DNA of 38,763 nucleotides, from NCBI GenBank assembly GCA_030055575.1, contig JASFYL010000007.1:1-38763 (forward strand), written 5' to 3'. Both the position numbers and the translations under genes were made by a program. Source of the DNA: Thermoproteota archaeon (GTDB lineage Archaea > Thermoproteota > Methanomethylicia > Methanomethylicales > Methanomethylicaceae). The notes under the pieces were generated by a model. That model was not told the DNA's origin, searched no databases, and saw only the letters and a list, made by a program, of their open reading frames with translations. Of this stretch, positions 19,246 to 28,310 are shown in pieces (the stretch's first letter is position 1; the number at the start of each line of letters is the position of its first letter).

Positions 19246-20022
19246 TTAGATACCCTTCACCTTGTTTGGATCGAACCCAGCCTCCGTCCTCAGCATGTGC
19301 AGGCGCTGCACGAACTCGATCATTTCCTTGTCCTGCCTGAACGGCACACCGTCAACCCTGTACTCGCTGGTCATCTCCCTGAGTTCTTCTTCCTTGATCG
19401 GCTTCCCGACCGATATCGGCTTGTCCAGCGGGACTCCGATCTGGTCCTTGACGTAGACGACTTCGCCTGTCTTCTTGTCGAAGACGAACCTCCTGAGCGC
19501 ATCGAACATCATCCCGTTCTCGTCGAGCCTCAGCGAATGCCCGTGCACTGTAGCCCCTCTGATGCCGCACCTCGCGGGATCGAAGATCTCGGTCTCCACG
19601 AGCTCCTTTGCGACCTTCTCCAAGTCACGCTCGCGCATCTCTAGCGGAACCCTGCCCGAGAGGACACCGATGTCTACCCCTCTGTAACGAGTGTGACCCA
19701 TCCATGCACGCATGTAGGGCGTCAGCGGGGTGAAGTAGACTGAGTCCGTGAATTGGATGTACCTGATCCTGTCCCCTGCCTTGGCTCCTGGCGTCGGCTC
19801 CACGAGCTCCCTGATCGGGCATACCGGCTCGCCCATCTCCTCCAGTGGCGGATGGACGGACTTGTATGCCTCTCCGGGAACCCTGTGTCCCATCAGCTTG
19901 ACCAGGTCGTCGTCGCTGATGGTTCTCAGCTTCTTCAGCTTGTAGGACGGGTCCATGTACTTCTTCCTGTTCTTGGCTATTTTGCTTTCTCCAGGATAAT
20001 ACTGTGCCTTGTATGTTGTCAT
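19246..20022 (-). CDS. mcrG: Methyl-coenzyme M reductase subunit gamma
   Basis: [66 protein letters not shown] 20022 is 1 nt past the mcrB stop, so preferred over the track start 20058. Confidence 0.97.
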   Translation of the reverse strand: MTTYKAQYYPGESKIAKNRKKYMDPSYKLKKLRTISDDDLVKLMGHRVPGEAYKSVHPPLEEMGEPVCPIRELVEPTPGAKAGDRIRYIQFTDSVYFTPLTPYMRAWMGHTRYRGVDIGVLSGRVPLEMRERDLEKVAKELVETEIFDPARCGIRGATVHGHSLRLDENGMMFDALRRFVFDKKTGEVVYVKDQIGVPLDKPISVGKPIKEEELREMTSEYRVDGVPFRQDKEMIEFVQRLHMLRTEAGFDPNKVKGI

Positions 20023-20023
20023 T

Positions 20024-21358
20024 TTAGACTCCTCCCATAATGGATACTGCTGCCTCATTCACATATCTCAGCGGCTCCCTCAGTTCAGGAACCTCGCTAA
20101 GAGTCTCCCCGACCACGCCGCTGATCTTCTCCGGCGTGTAGATGACCGTGCCCGCATCGAGCGCGACCGCAGCGGCTACGCACGGGATGGTGAAGCCCTT
20201 GCTGTGCCTCGTAACGATGTGGTTGCCGTGGAACACAGCGGGGTTACCTCCTCCATAGATCGAGTGGCTGAAGAACGCCATCTCAACTCCCGTACCAGCT
20301 ACCCTTCCAAAGTCGACACCGGGCAGACCAGTCTCCCTTTCGATCAGGTCGTTGAAGTATATGAAGACGGACGGGCAGTGCTGCATCGACCTTGCTGAAC
20401 CGCAGGTTATCATTGTACCAGCAAGCAGACCCGCAGCGGCGTAGGCGTTCCACTTGTTGAGGTCGTCCGTTGTGTACGCAGTATAGCCTGATGGCTTCTT
20501 CTCGAGCGGCTTTATCACGCCGTCGGCTAGAGCCCTCTTAACGGTAGAGATAGCTACATCGCCAAGCGTACCCGTCTTTGCGTTCTCCTTGACAAGGTCA
20601 TAGACCAGGTTGTTGGCGTTCAGCCCCTGGTATGCCAGCCCTAGTAGGTGAAGCCTCTCGAAGTTCCCGACAGCGTCACCCATCTCAAACATTGCTGCCT
20701 GCTCCATAATCGCAGAAAGGGCTGCTGCATTCATAGCGTTCTTCTTGGTGATCAGCGCAATGTGCGCGCAAGGCACGTTCCTCAGCGCATATCCCATACC
20801 CTCATTCTGTTGCGGAACCGACAATAGTGACGACACGTTTCCGCCGAGCGGCTCCATAGTCTGCGGGTACCTTCCCCAGACTGCTGCATGGATCAGGTCT
20901 GCGTCCCATAGGTTGACCTTGAAGTTCTCGACTATGGTGCAGCAGAGGGCTGCGGCTGTCGCTGTGAAACCAGTCGTGTACTCGACGCCTGCATTAAGCC
21001 TCTTCGCAGGTACCTTGACCAAGAGGTGCTTCCCGCCCTTGAGAACCTTAACCTCGGTGTCGTCATCCTTGGTCACCTGCAGGCACTTCTTAAGGCTGTC
21101 AGCGATGCTCTCAGCATTCTTTGTCAGGTCTAGCTTAACGGACCTGCCTTTGATGATGCACCACTTGCCGCCAACTTCACCGGTCGCCAGGGCCTTCTCG
21201 ATGCCTTCGAGGTTCACTGAAACGCACTGCTTGATGTAGGAAACGATCTTCTGTATGGCTGGGTTGTGCAACGGGCTTACGGCTTCGACAGGAACCTTGG
21301 AGGCGAAAACGCGGCCACGATCGTCGTATAGATCTATCTTATCCGGATATTTCGCCAT
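20024..21358 (-). CDS. mcrB: Methyl-coenzyme M reductase subunit beta
   Basis: [89 protein letters not shown]-like [28 protein letters not shown]. Confidence 0.97.
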   Translation of the reverse strand: MAKYPDKIDLYDDRGRVFASKVPVEAVSPLHNPAIQKIVSYIKQCVSVNLEGIEKALATGEVGGKWCIIKGRSVKLDLTKNAESIADSLKKCLQVTKDDDTEVKVLKGGKHLLVKVPAKRLNAGVEYTTGFTATAAALCCTIVENFKVNLWDADLIHAAVWGRYPQTMEPLGGNVSSLLSVPQQNEGMGYALRNVPCAHIALITKKNAMNAAALSAIMEQAAMFEMGDAVGNFERLHLLGLAYQGLNANNLVYDLVKENAKTGTLGDVAISTVKRALADGVIKPLEKKPSGYTAYTTDDLNKWNAYAAAGLLAGTMITCGSARSMQHCPSVFIYFNDLIERETGLPGVDFGRVAGTGVEMAFFSHSIYGGGNPAVFHGNHIVTRHSKGFTIPCVAAAVALDAGTVIYTPEKISGVVGETLSEVPELREPLRYVNEAAVSIMGGV

Positions 21359-21384
21359 AGAACTCCTCTCTCACAGTTTTGTTG

Positions 21385-21480
21385 CGAGTACTTTAAAGCT
21401 GCATGAAATATTAAAGCATTACCTAAACTGCGTAATAATCCGACCCTAAAAACCCTCAAATAAAAGCTGCTTATATCTAA
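21385..21480 (-). promoter_or_regulatory. Candidate mcrBGA promoter region with two TATA-like elements
   Basis: Minus strand reads GCAGCTTTTATTTGAGGG then, 68 bp downstream, GCAGCTTTAAAGTACTC, followed by GAGAGAGGAGTT ATG. Confidence 0.4.
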
Positions 21481-21506
21481 GTCAATTATACCCAGGAAAT
21501 AACCGT

Positions 21507-22058
21507 CTATTCTGTTGACGAGAGGATCTTCTCGACGAGCGTCTCCAACGAATCTATGATATTCGACTCTTCTATGCGTATTGTGACTAAAGGTATCCTC
21601 ACGAACTTCTCTATGGTGGTTGCTACTATGGATGCACAGACCAGCCCCTGCACCCTCTCACGCTCGGCCTTGATTGCACTGATGATCGCATCCTCCAGGC
21701 TGTTCACTGGATACTCCTTGATAAGGACTTTCTTCCCCTTCAGGATCATGACATTCTTGGAGAAGGCGTTCAATGAAGAGCGCGCAGCGATTATTCCCAC
21801 GGTGATGTCCCCTTCCGCAACTCCATGCTGGGTGACGACATATCGTATAACATCCCGGAGTGTGGAGAGGCGCAGATCCCTGTCCTCAGAGAGGATCTTG
21901 TTTATGGTGCTGACCGGGACGCCAGATCCCGCGCTGAGTTCCTTTACAGTAATGCCCTTTTTCCGCATCACGGACTTTAGCAACTCAGCGAACTTCTTGT
22001 TGGATTCCATCGCAGCGGATATCAGTGCGTCGAACAGTTCGGGATCCACGACTTCCAA
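21507..22058 (-). CDS. XRE-type HTH transcriptional regulator
   Basis: HTH LKSVMRKKGITVKELSAGSGVPVSTINKILSEDRDLRLSTLRDVI with an uncharacterised C-terminal domain. Confidence 0.8.
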   Translation of the reverse strand: MEVVDPELFDALISAAMESNKKFAELLKSVMRKKGITVKELSAGSGVPVSTINKILSEDRDLRLSTLRDVIRYVVTQHGVAEGDITVGIIAARSSLNAFSKNVMILKGKKVLIKEYPVNSLEDAIISAIKAERERVQGLVCASIVATTIEKFVRIPLVTIRIEESNIIDSLETLVEKILSSTE

Positions 22059-22069
22059 AACGCACCCCT

Positions 22070-22870
22070 CTATAGAGCAGTTATCTCTTCGTGGAGATAG
22101 CCGAGTATCTTCTCGCGGTATGATATGAACGGCGGGCTGAGCCTCGCCCTAGGATATTCGAGATTCACCTTGACCACTGCCTTTACGGTTGCTGGTCTCT
22201 TGGTCAGAACAACAATCTCCTGTGCCAAGAAGACTGCCTCGTCAACATTGTGAGTGATAAAGATAACGGTCTTGTTGAATTTGGACCAAACCGCAAGTAG
22301 CTCCTTTTGGAGTATCTGGCGGGTCTGCGCGTCGAGGTCGGCGAACGGCTCGTCCATCAGGATTATCTCCGGGTCGACAGCCATCGCCCTGGCTATAGCC
22401 ACGCGCTTCTTCATTCCGCCGGAGATCTGGTGAGGATAGTATTCCTCGAAGCCCTTCAATCCGACCAGGGAGAGGAACTCTCTTGCCAGATCATCGATAT
22501 CGGTCTTGTTTCTAGTTATCTCCAGACCAAACTTCACGTTGGCTAACACATTCCTCCACGGAAGGAGGGAGTCTTCCTGGAAGATTACGCCGAATCGATT
22601 TCTCTTCGGATCCGGAGGGTTTCCCTTCACCAGTACCCTCCCACTCGAAGGCTGGAGGAGCCCGCACATCAGCTTTAACAATGTGGTCTTCCCGCACCCC
22701 GATGGTCCGACCACACAGAGGAACTTTCCGTCGTCGACGCTGAGAGAGAGGTTCCTTATGACCTCTATTGTGTCCTTGCCGGATTTGAAGGTCTTGCCGA
22801 CGGATTCAAGCACGATCTCTGGTCCCAAATTCGATTCCCCTCCATTCATGCCCTCACTTCCACTCTCCAC
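22070..22870 (-). CDS. ABC transporter ATP-binding protein, NitT/TauT/SsuB type
   Basis: CVVGPSGCGKTTLLKLMCGLLQPSSGRV, GVIFQEDSLLPWRNVLANVKFGLE, ISGGMKKRVAIARAMAVDPEIILMDEPFADLDAQTR. Confidence 0.93.
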   Translation of the reverse strand: MESGSEGMNGGESNLGPEIVLESVGKTFKSGKDTIEVIRNLSLSVDDGKFLCVVGPSGCGKTTLLKLMCGLLQPSSGRVLVKGNPPDPKRNRFGVIFQEDSLLPWRNVLANVKFGLEITRNKTDIDDLAREFLSLVGLKGFEEYYPHQISGGMKKRVAIARAMAVDPEIILMDEPFADLDAQTRQILQKELLAVWSKFNKTVIFITHNVDEAVFLAQEIVVLTKRPATVKAVVKVNLEYPRARLSPPFISYREKILGYLHEEITAL

Positions 22871-23637
22871 TTGAATAGGCGCCTCTCGGTGGACAGGATC
22901 GCGTAGTTGAGTATCAGGCCGATGATGCCGATGGTTACCATCCCCAATATGACCACATCCATCTGGTATAGGTTCGCGTACTTTATTATCAGCCTACCTA
23001 GGCCAACAGGATCACCGCCTATCATCTCAGCGGCGACAATGCACATCCATCCTACTCCAAGCCCTACCCTCAGCCCGCTCATCACTTCAGGGAGTGCGCT
23101 CGGGAAGACGATCTTGAATGTGATTGTGCGGCTATCTGCACCAAAAGTCTTAGCCATGTCGACCAAGACGGCGGAGGTCCGCTTGACGCCCGCGATCGTG
23201 TTCAGTAGGATAGGGAAGAAGGCTCCAATCCAGATTAGGAAGACGTATCTCGTGATCCCTCCGAGGAGGATTATTGCCAATGGGATCCAAGCTATAGGCG
23301 GGATGAACCTTATAGGTTCGATTATAGGAGACGATACGCTGTTTACAGAGGGCTTTAGCCCCATAAAGATCCCTAAAGGGATTGCGGTCATGCCCGCGAA
23401 TAAGAAGCCGAGAAGCACTCGGTAAATGCTTGTCATGGCGTGAGAGGACAATGTGTAGCCGTCGATGTCCCCCGCAGTCGATATCCTGAAGAAGGCAGTG
23501 AGCACGCTGTATGGACCAGGAAGGAAGGGCGAGTTCATCCAAACAGCTAGAAGTTGCCAAAGGAAAAGAAAGACTATAAGAGAAAAAAGCCCTAGGAGCA
23601 GGCTTTTTGCCCGGTCAGCGTGCTTCATCTGTCTCAC
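22846..23637 (-). CDS. ABC transporter permease, NitT/TauT/SsuC type
   Basis: About 6 TM segments; EAA-like loop VDMAKTFGADSRTITFKIVFPSALPEVMSGLRVGLGVGWMCIVAAEMIG. Confidence 0.92.
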   Translation of the reverse strand: MRQMKHADRAKSLLLGLFSLIVFLFLWQLLAVWMNSPFLPGPYSVLTAFFRISTAGDIDGYTLSSHAMTSIYRVLLGFLFAGMTAIPLGIFMGLKPSVNSVSSPIIEPIRFIPPIAWIPLAIILLGGITRYVFLIWIGAFFPILLNTIAGVKRTSAVLVDMAKTFGADSRTITFKIVFPSALPEVMSGLRVGLGVGWMCIVAAEMIGGDPVGLGRLIIKYANLYQMDVVILGMVTIGIIGLILNYAILSTERRLFKWRVEVRA

Positions 23638-23643
23638 TCTTTA

Positions 23644-24615
23644 TCAGATGAAGCGCGTGTCTATAAATGCGTTTATGAAGTCGTCGACCTGTTCATGTGT
23701 CAGGGTGGTTACCACATTGAGGTCTATCATGGCGTGGAGGAATGTCTTCATGCTCACCGGATCTGGGGTCGAGGTATATACGATGTGTGACAGTGCCAGA
23801 TCGATGAGTTGTGAGGAGTGACCAGTTATGTTCATTGCAAGCTGCTTTGCATAAGCAGGGTTATTTATGATATAATTGTTTGCCAACTTGTGTGCAGCAG
23901 CAAACTTAGAGACCAAATCCTGGTGAGATGCTAGGAACTTGTTTGAGACGACGAGTACGCAGCACTGATGGTTCTCAAAGAGATCCTTGGAAGTAAGAAG
24001 GACATGAGCCCCAGACTGGACCACAGCGATGGAAGGAGCGGGCTCCCAACCTATGAAGCCGTTTATTGTCCCTTTGCTGAACTCAATCGGTAAGTACGAA
24101 ATTGACATGGGGCTTTTTGTTAATGTCAGGTTGTGATCTCTTATGTACATGCTAAGGAGAATGTCTTGGATTGTCCCTGTCCCAGGCGTACCTATAATCT
24201 TGCCGCTCAAGTCCTCGGGTGACTCGATACTCCCATCGACCACGATGGCAGATCCCTCAAGGTTAACCGAGGCGATCACGACTGGGAGATGCGCATTAGG
24301 ATCTGACATCCCCTTTGCCCTCGCAGAGATAGCCGGAGGCGCACCCACATAAGCAAAGTCCAGCTCACCAGCCAAAAAGTCCTGCATCAGAAGCGGACCA
24401 TTAGCGTACTCCTTTAGCTCGATCTTGATTCCGGATTGCTCAAAGTAGCCCTGGTTTCTTGCTACGAATAGAGCCAAATGGTGGAGATCTCCTGTCAGGT
24501 GCCCAACTCGCACGGTAGCTGTCTGCTGGGGAAACAGAAAACCAGAGAAGTATATGCCTGCACCTACTATTACAATAAGGGCAATAACAGATACAATAAG
24601 GATTTTGCTCGCCAT
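23644..24615 (-). CDS. ABC transporter substrate-binding protein, NMT1/SsuA-like, N-terminally anchored
   Basis: N-terminal TM anchor then VRVGHLTGDLHHLALFVARNQGYFEQSGIKIELKEYANGPLLMQDFLAGELDFAYVGAPPAISARAKG. Confidence 0.9.
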   Translation of the reverse strand: MASKILIVSVIALIVIVGAGIYFSGFLFPQQTATVRVGHLTGDLHHLALFVARNQGYFEQSGIKIELKEYANGPLLMQDFLAGELDFAYVGAPPAISARAKGMSDPNAHLPVVIASVNLEGSAIVVDGSIESPEDLSGKIIGTPGTGTIQDILLSMYIRDHNLTLTKSPMSISYLPIEFSKGTINGFIGWEPAPSIAVVQSGAHVLLTSKDLFENHQCCVLVVSNKFLASHQDLVSKFAAAHKLANNYIINNPAYAKQLAMNITGHSSQLIDLALSHIVYTSTPDPVSMKTFLHAMIDLNVVTTLTHEQVDDFINAFIDTRFI

Positions 24616-24688
24616 TTTGTTGACCCAAAAAATATAGCATTATCGTGAAATATATAGTTATAGTATACAATTAGGAATAGAAACACGG

Positions 24689-25330
24689 TCACTGTATACC
24701 CTTTAAGTACAGAAAGACGGCAAGCGCGCTAGAATCTGCCGTGGCATAGTCTTTTGCGAATGTGGCAATTATGCTGTCCCCTTCCTGAAGGTTGAACTTA
24801 CTTACCAACGCGTAGTATACCGAGGGATTAGAGATTGAGAGGTCTTCTGAGATTGTCGGAACCACTATCCTGTTCCCCGTGAAATTGAAAATAATCGCGC
24901 CATCTGCTCCCCATCGGATAGCAACATCACGGAGCTTCAATATCGAATGTGTTGAGATGTCGAACCGGATATGGATAGCATAAGACGGTTGGTTAATGCC
25001 CAGCCCCCCCAAGTCGATTTGAGCCGACGAGACCATGCCATCCCTAATTTTCTGGAGCACTTCCTTACCGATCGGGGTTAGTGTGCACCCACCTATGCTG
25101 TCAATTGTGATAAACGACCTTTCTTGAAGTCGCTTTATGATAGTCCTTACAGACCCCTCGCCTATCCCGAGCGCCCTTGACAGCATCACCCTACCGACCG
25201 ACCTCGAGGAGTCCACGATGAAAAGTGCCTTAACTACGTGGACAGGGGTGTATGCAGCAGCGGGACCTCTAGGCTGATCCGGTTTTGATATGGACTGGAC
25301 AAAGGAGTTGTACGCATCGGACATGATCAA
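24689..25330 (-). CDS. DUF4443-like HTH regulator
   Basis: wHTH SRSVGRVMLSRALGIGEGSVRTIIKRLQERSFITIDSIGGCTLTPIGKEVLQKI plus a C-terminal domain. Confidence 0.65.
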   Translation of the reverse strand: MIMSDAYNSFVQSISKPDQPRGPAAAYTPVHVVKALFIVDSSRSVGRVMLSRALGIGEGSVRTIIKRLQERSFITIDSIGGCTLTPIGKEVLQKIRDGMVSSAQIDLGGLGINQPSYAIHIRFDISTHSILKLRDVAIRWGADGAIIFNFTGNRIVVPTISEDLSISNPSVYYALVSKFNLQEGDSIIATFAKDYATADSSALAVFLYLKGIQ

Positions 25331-25514
25331 CTATATCCGAACATTGGATAATCACTTTTTCGGTACCATATCACAACAACGGGCTCGAAGTCAATATAAA
25401 GACATATCAGAAATCTTTAGCAAAAAGTCATATGCATACAGTAAGCACACTCGCAAATTTGGACGGCTTCTGATCCTTTATCAATACAAGAAGGGATCCT
25501 TTAGTTTTAGACGA

Positions 25515-25528
25515 CCCTATTTATAAGT
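25515..25528 (+). promoter_or_regulatory. TATA-like element upstream of the DUF2124-like gene
   Basis: ACCCTATTTATAAGTG about 45-55 nt before TTG 25573. Confidence 0.4.
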
Positions 25529-25572
25529 GCCTTGGCTCATTACTTTTTACAGGGAAAAGGTGAAGGTTTGTT

Positions 25573-26046
25573 TTGTCAGCAAGGATCGAAGCGAAGGGGC
25601 TCGTAGGACTCAGCAGATGCTTCCGAGATGCTGTTCACTCCACTAGAAAGGAGGGCAGAATCCTTTTTGTGGGGACACCTTTCACTTGCCTTCCATTTGC
25701 TGAGTTCCTCTGCTACGGAATTAGAGATCTGGCACTCAAGCCGTTTTTCATGCCAGGTAACCAGGCGGACAAGATAAGGGAGATCGTTAAAATGGAAGGA
25801 TATGGGTATCAACTCGGCGCGCATTCAAAAGAAAGTCATTATGACATAGTAGTGCTCCTCGGAGGGCTTGGTATGCCGAAGTACGGTCTGCCGCCGGCAA
25901 TGCTCCAAGAGGTCCTTAGCAGTATATCAGACAAAGAGAACATAATAGCAGTTTGCTTCCAAGGAACTCTGAAAAGCATCGATTGGACTGGAACATTTCG
26001 TTTTAAATTCCTCATAAACAGCGATCTAATGGTTACAATGGAGTAG
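25573..26046 (+). CDS. DUF2124-like protein
   Basis: GRILFVGTPFTCLPFAEFLCYGIRDLALKPFFMPGNQADKIREIVKMEGYGYQLG...VVLLGGLGMPKYGLP; TTG start after AAAAGGTGAAGG. Confidence 0.65.
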   Translation: MSARIEAKGLVGLSRCFRDAVHSTRKEGRILFVGTPFTCLPFAEFLCYGIRDLALKPFFMPGNQADKIREIVKMEGYGYQLGAHSKESHYDIVVLLGGLGMPKYGLPPAMLQEVLSSISDKENIIAVCFQGTLKSIDWTGTFRFKFLINSDLMVTME

Positions 26047-26052
26047 AACAAG

Positions 26053-26556
26053 ATGATACAGGAAATTTCAGGGCTAAAACCACAGATAGACCCGAGAGCT
26101 TTCGTCCATGAGTTGGCGGTGATAATTGGAGATGTGGTAGTGGAAGAAGATGCCAACATATGGCCGGGCGCGGTGCTTAGGGGAGACATCGAGAGGATAT
26201 TAATTAAGGCCGGTGCGAGCATTCAAGACGGGGCAGTACTCCACACTGACAAGGGATACCCAACGAATGTAGGTAAGGGGACGGTCATAGGACACGGTTG
26301 CATAATACATGGCTGCAGGATAGGAAACCACACGCTCGTAGGTATGGGCGCGATCGTGCTGACAGGTGCCGAGATAGGAGACGATTGCGTCATTGGCGCG
26401 GGTGCACTGATACCAGAAGGGAAAACTGTCCCCTCAGGGAGCGTTATGATCGGTCTGCCAGCCAGGAACGTCAGGAACACGGAGGAGAGGGATAGGGCAA
26501 GGATCAGGGAGACCGCTGCGGCGTATCAAGAGCTAGTGAAGAAGTACAAGCCATGA
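26053..26556 (+). CDS. Gamma-class carbonic anhydrase / left-handed beta-helix protein
   Basis: Hexapeptide repeats VEEDANIWPGAVLRGDIERILIKAGASIQDGAVLHTD...VIGHGCIIHGCRIGNHTLVGMGAIVLTGAEIG. Confidence 0.9.
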   Translation: MIQEISGLKPQIDPRAFVHELAVIIGDVVVEEDANIWPGAVLRGDIERILIKAGASIQDGAVLHTDKGYPTNVGKGTVIGHGCIIHGCRIGNHTLVGMGAIVLTGAEIGDDCVIGAGALIPEGKTVPSGSVMIGLPARNVRNTEERDRARIRETAAAYQELVKKYKP

Positions 26557-26564
26557 ATTCCTGA

Positions 26565-26756
26565 TTATTTCTTAAGCTCCTCGGATCGCTCTGTAGCAAA
26601 TAGAAGCACCAATCCAGCCAGGAATACTAAAACACTGAGTATTTGAGCTGTCATCGAATGCTCCACGAGGCTCGATCTCATCAGGAAGGAATAGGTAAAA
26701 GCGGGCAAGATCACCAGAACGAGTGCCACAGCATAGAACAGTCGCATGATTTTCAT
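26565..26756 (-). CDS. Small two-TM membrane protein
   Basis: MKIMRLFYAVALVLVILPAFTYSFLMRSSLVEHSMTAQILSVLVFLAGLVLLFATERSEELKK from internal ATG 26756, just after the upstream gene's stop. Confidence 0.55.
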   Translation of the reverse strand: MKIMRLFYAVALVLVILPAFTYSFLMRSSLVEHSMTAQILSVLVFLAGLVLLFATERSEELKK

Positions 26757-26761
26757 ACTGA

Positions 26762-27199
26762 TCAACTCTTTGGTACGAGGATCCTTAGGTTCGGCAGGGC
26801 GGACACCAGCTCCTTTATGAATGAGATGGGCGGCTCGTCGAGGCTCTTGAATCCTACTACAGAGCACTTGTCAGGGTAGATGTGCACATAGTGGTCTAGA
26901 TCGAAACGGAAGTCGGTCTCTTTTGGTCCAAAGGTAACCTTAAATGGCACTCTCTTCTGAAGGAGAACATCTGCAGAATTTATGACGAATTCTTTCTGCG
27001 CAGCGGGCACCTTTCTGGCAGATTTCCTGACCTTTATTCCCTTGGTCTCCTCCTTTGATAATGAAATCTTCACTACGCCCTTGGCTTCTAGCACTTCGGC
27101 ATTTTCTCCCTGGAACTTTACCTCGAATGGTTTTCCCTGGTCGAGAAACGTTCGTATCTCGAGCAACTTGGAAGCATGTATTTCGCTCACCGTGCTCAC
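26762..27199 (-). CDS. Hypothetical soluble protein
   Basis: 145 aa coherent ORF; no family recognised. Confidence 0.55.
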   Translation of the reverse strand: MSTVSEIHASKLLEIRTFLDQGKPFEVKFQGENAEVLEAKGVVKISLSKEETKGIKVRKSARKVPAAQKEFVINSADVLLQKRVPFKVTFGPKETDFRFDLDHYVHIYPDKCSVVGFKSLDEPPISFIKELVSALPNLRILVPKS

Positions 27200-27305
27200 C
27201 GTGGAAGGTATCCGCGGATTAAGGCTTTAACTCTAACGGAATGCATAGAGGACGAAATAAACATATTGTAAATGGTAGGCGAGAAATTTTACAGGATCTG
27301 CTCCC

Positions 27306-27348
27306 GAGGCATCTCCCCAGGCGGGTGAACGATCATTACAGATGCCTC
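27306..27348. repeat. Perfect 9-bp inverted repeat (stem-loop) upstream of porGD
   Basis: GAGGCATCT (27306-27314) / AGATGCCTC (27340-27348), 25-nt loop. Confidence 0.7.
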
Positions 27349-27416
27349 AAAATAAACCAAAACTGTTAAAAATAATGCCTTATTACTAACTCCCCATATT
27401 CAGGAGTGCTTCCAGG

Positions 27417-28310
27417 ATGCTAGAGATAAGGTGGCACGGAAGGGGAGGGCAGGGAGCTGTTACGGCAGCGGAGATACTCGCCACGAGTGCGATATTAGAG
27501 GGAGGTTATGCCCAAGCATTTGCGGCTTTCGGACCTGAGAGGAGGGGGGCGCCAGTCCAAGCTTTTACCAGGATCAGCGAGAATGAGATACTTACGAGGT
27601 GCCAGATTTACGAGCCCGATGTTGTGGTAGTCCTCGATAAGAACCTCTGTACAATGGAGGGCGTCAGCGATGGGCTTAAGCCCGGGGGAACCGCAGTCCT
27701 GAACACAGATAGGGGAGCCAAGAACTTCTCGGAAACATTCAAGGGTACAGGTGCTATAGCTGCGGTCAATGCGACCAAGATTGCGATGGAAGAGCTTGGT
27801 GCACCCATTACAAACACGGCAATCCTAGGCGCACTGGTCAGGGTCTTGGGCATCGTGAAGCTCGAGACCGTCGAGAGCATAATGAAGGAGAGGTTCAAGC
27901 AGTACGCCGAGAAGAACATAAACGCTGTGAGGAGAGCTTTCCAAGAGACTGAGATATTTGAGCCGGATGGAAAGAAGGGAGAAAGAACAGAGGAGAGTAG
28001 TGAAAGGAGAGCTTTGAAATGCTTCACCCCTCAGCTGAAGGGGTGGAGGGAGATACCTGAAGGAGGAACCATCACCGAACCCGGGAGTTCTGTGAATTTT
28101 GATGTTACTGCTTGGAGAACCTCGACGCCGGTTATAGACCAGAAGAAATGCACTAAATGTGGGATGTGTTTCCTCTTTTGTCCTGATTCAGCGATCGAGT
28201 TGGATGTTTACGGAAATTACGGTGTTAATCTTTCGTACTGTAAGGGTTGTGGGATATGCGCGAAGGGTTGTGCAGTAAAGGCTATAACGATGGTCAAGGA
28301 GGCTAACTGA
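27417..28310 (+). CDS. porGD: Pyruvate/2-oxoacid:ferredoxin oxidoreductase, fused gamma-delta subunit
   Basis: N-terminal EIRWHGRGGQGAVTAAEILA (gamma); C-terminal CTKCGMCFLFCPDSAIE...CKGCGICAKGCAVKAI two [4Fe-4S] motifs (delta) in one frame. Confidence 0.93.
   Translation: MLEIRWHGRGGQGAVTAAEILATSAILEGGYAQAFAAFGPERRGAPVQAFTRISENEILTRCQIYEPDVVVVLDKNLCTMEGVSDGLKPGGTAVLNTDRGAKNFSETFKGTGAIAAVNATKIAMEELGAPITNTAILGALVRVLGIVKLETVESIMKERFKQYAEKNINAVRRAFQETEIFEPDGKKGERTEESSERRALKCFTPQLKGWREIPEGGTITEPGSSVNFDVTAWRTSTPVIDQKKCTKCGMCFLFCPDSAIELDVYGNYGVNLSYCKGCGICAKGCAVKAITMVKEAN

Noticed and set aside
20745-21239. 164-aa plus-strand ORF
   Set aside because: Antisense to mcrB; no motif.
27306-27348. Possible C/D box or H/ACA sRNA
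   Set aside because: No convincing C (RUGAUGA), D (CUGA) or ACA motif in the right positions; kept only as an unassigned stem-loop.
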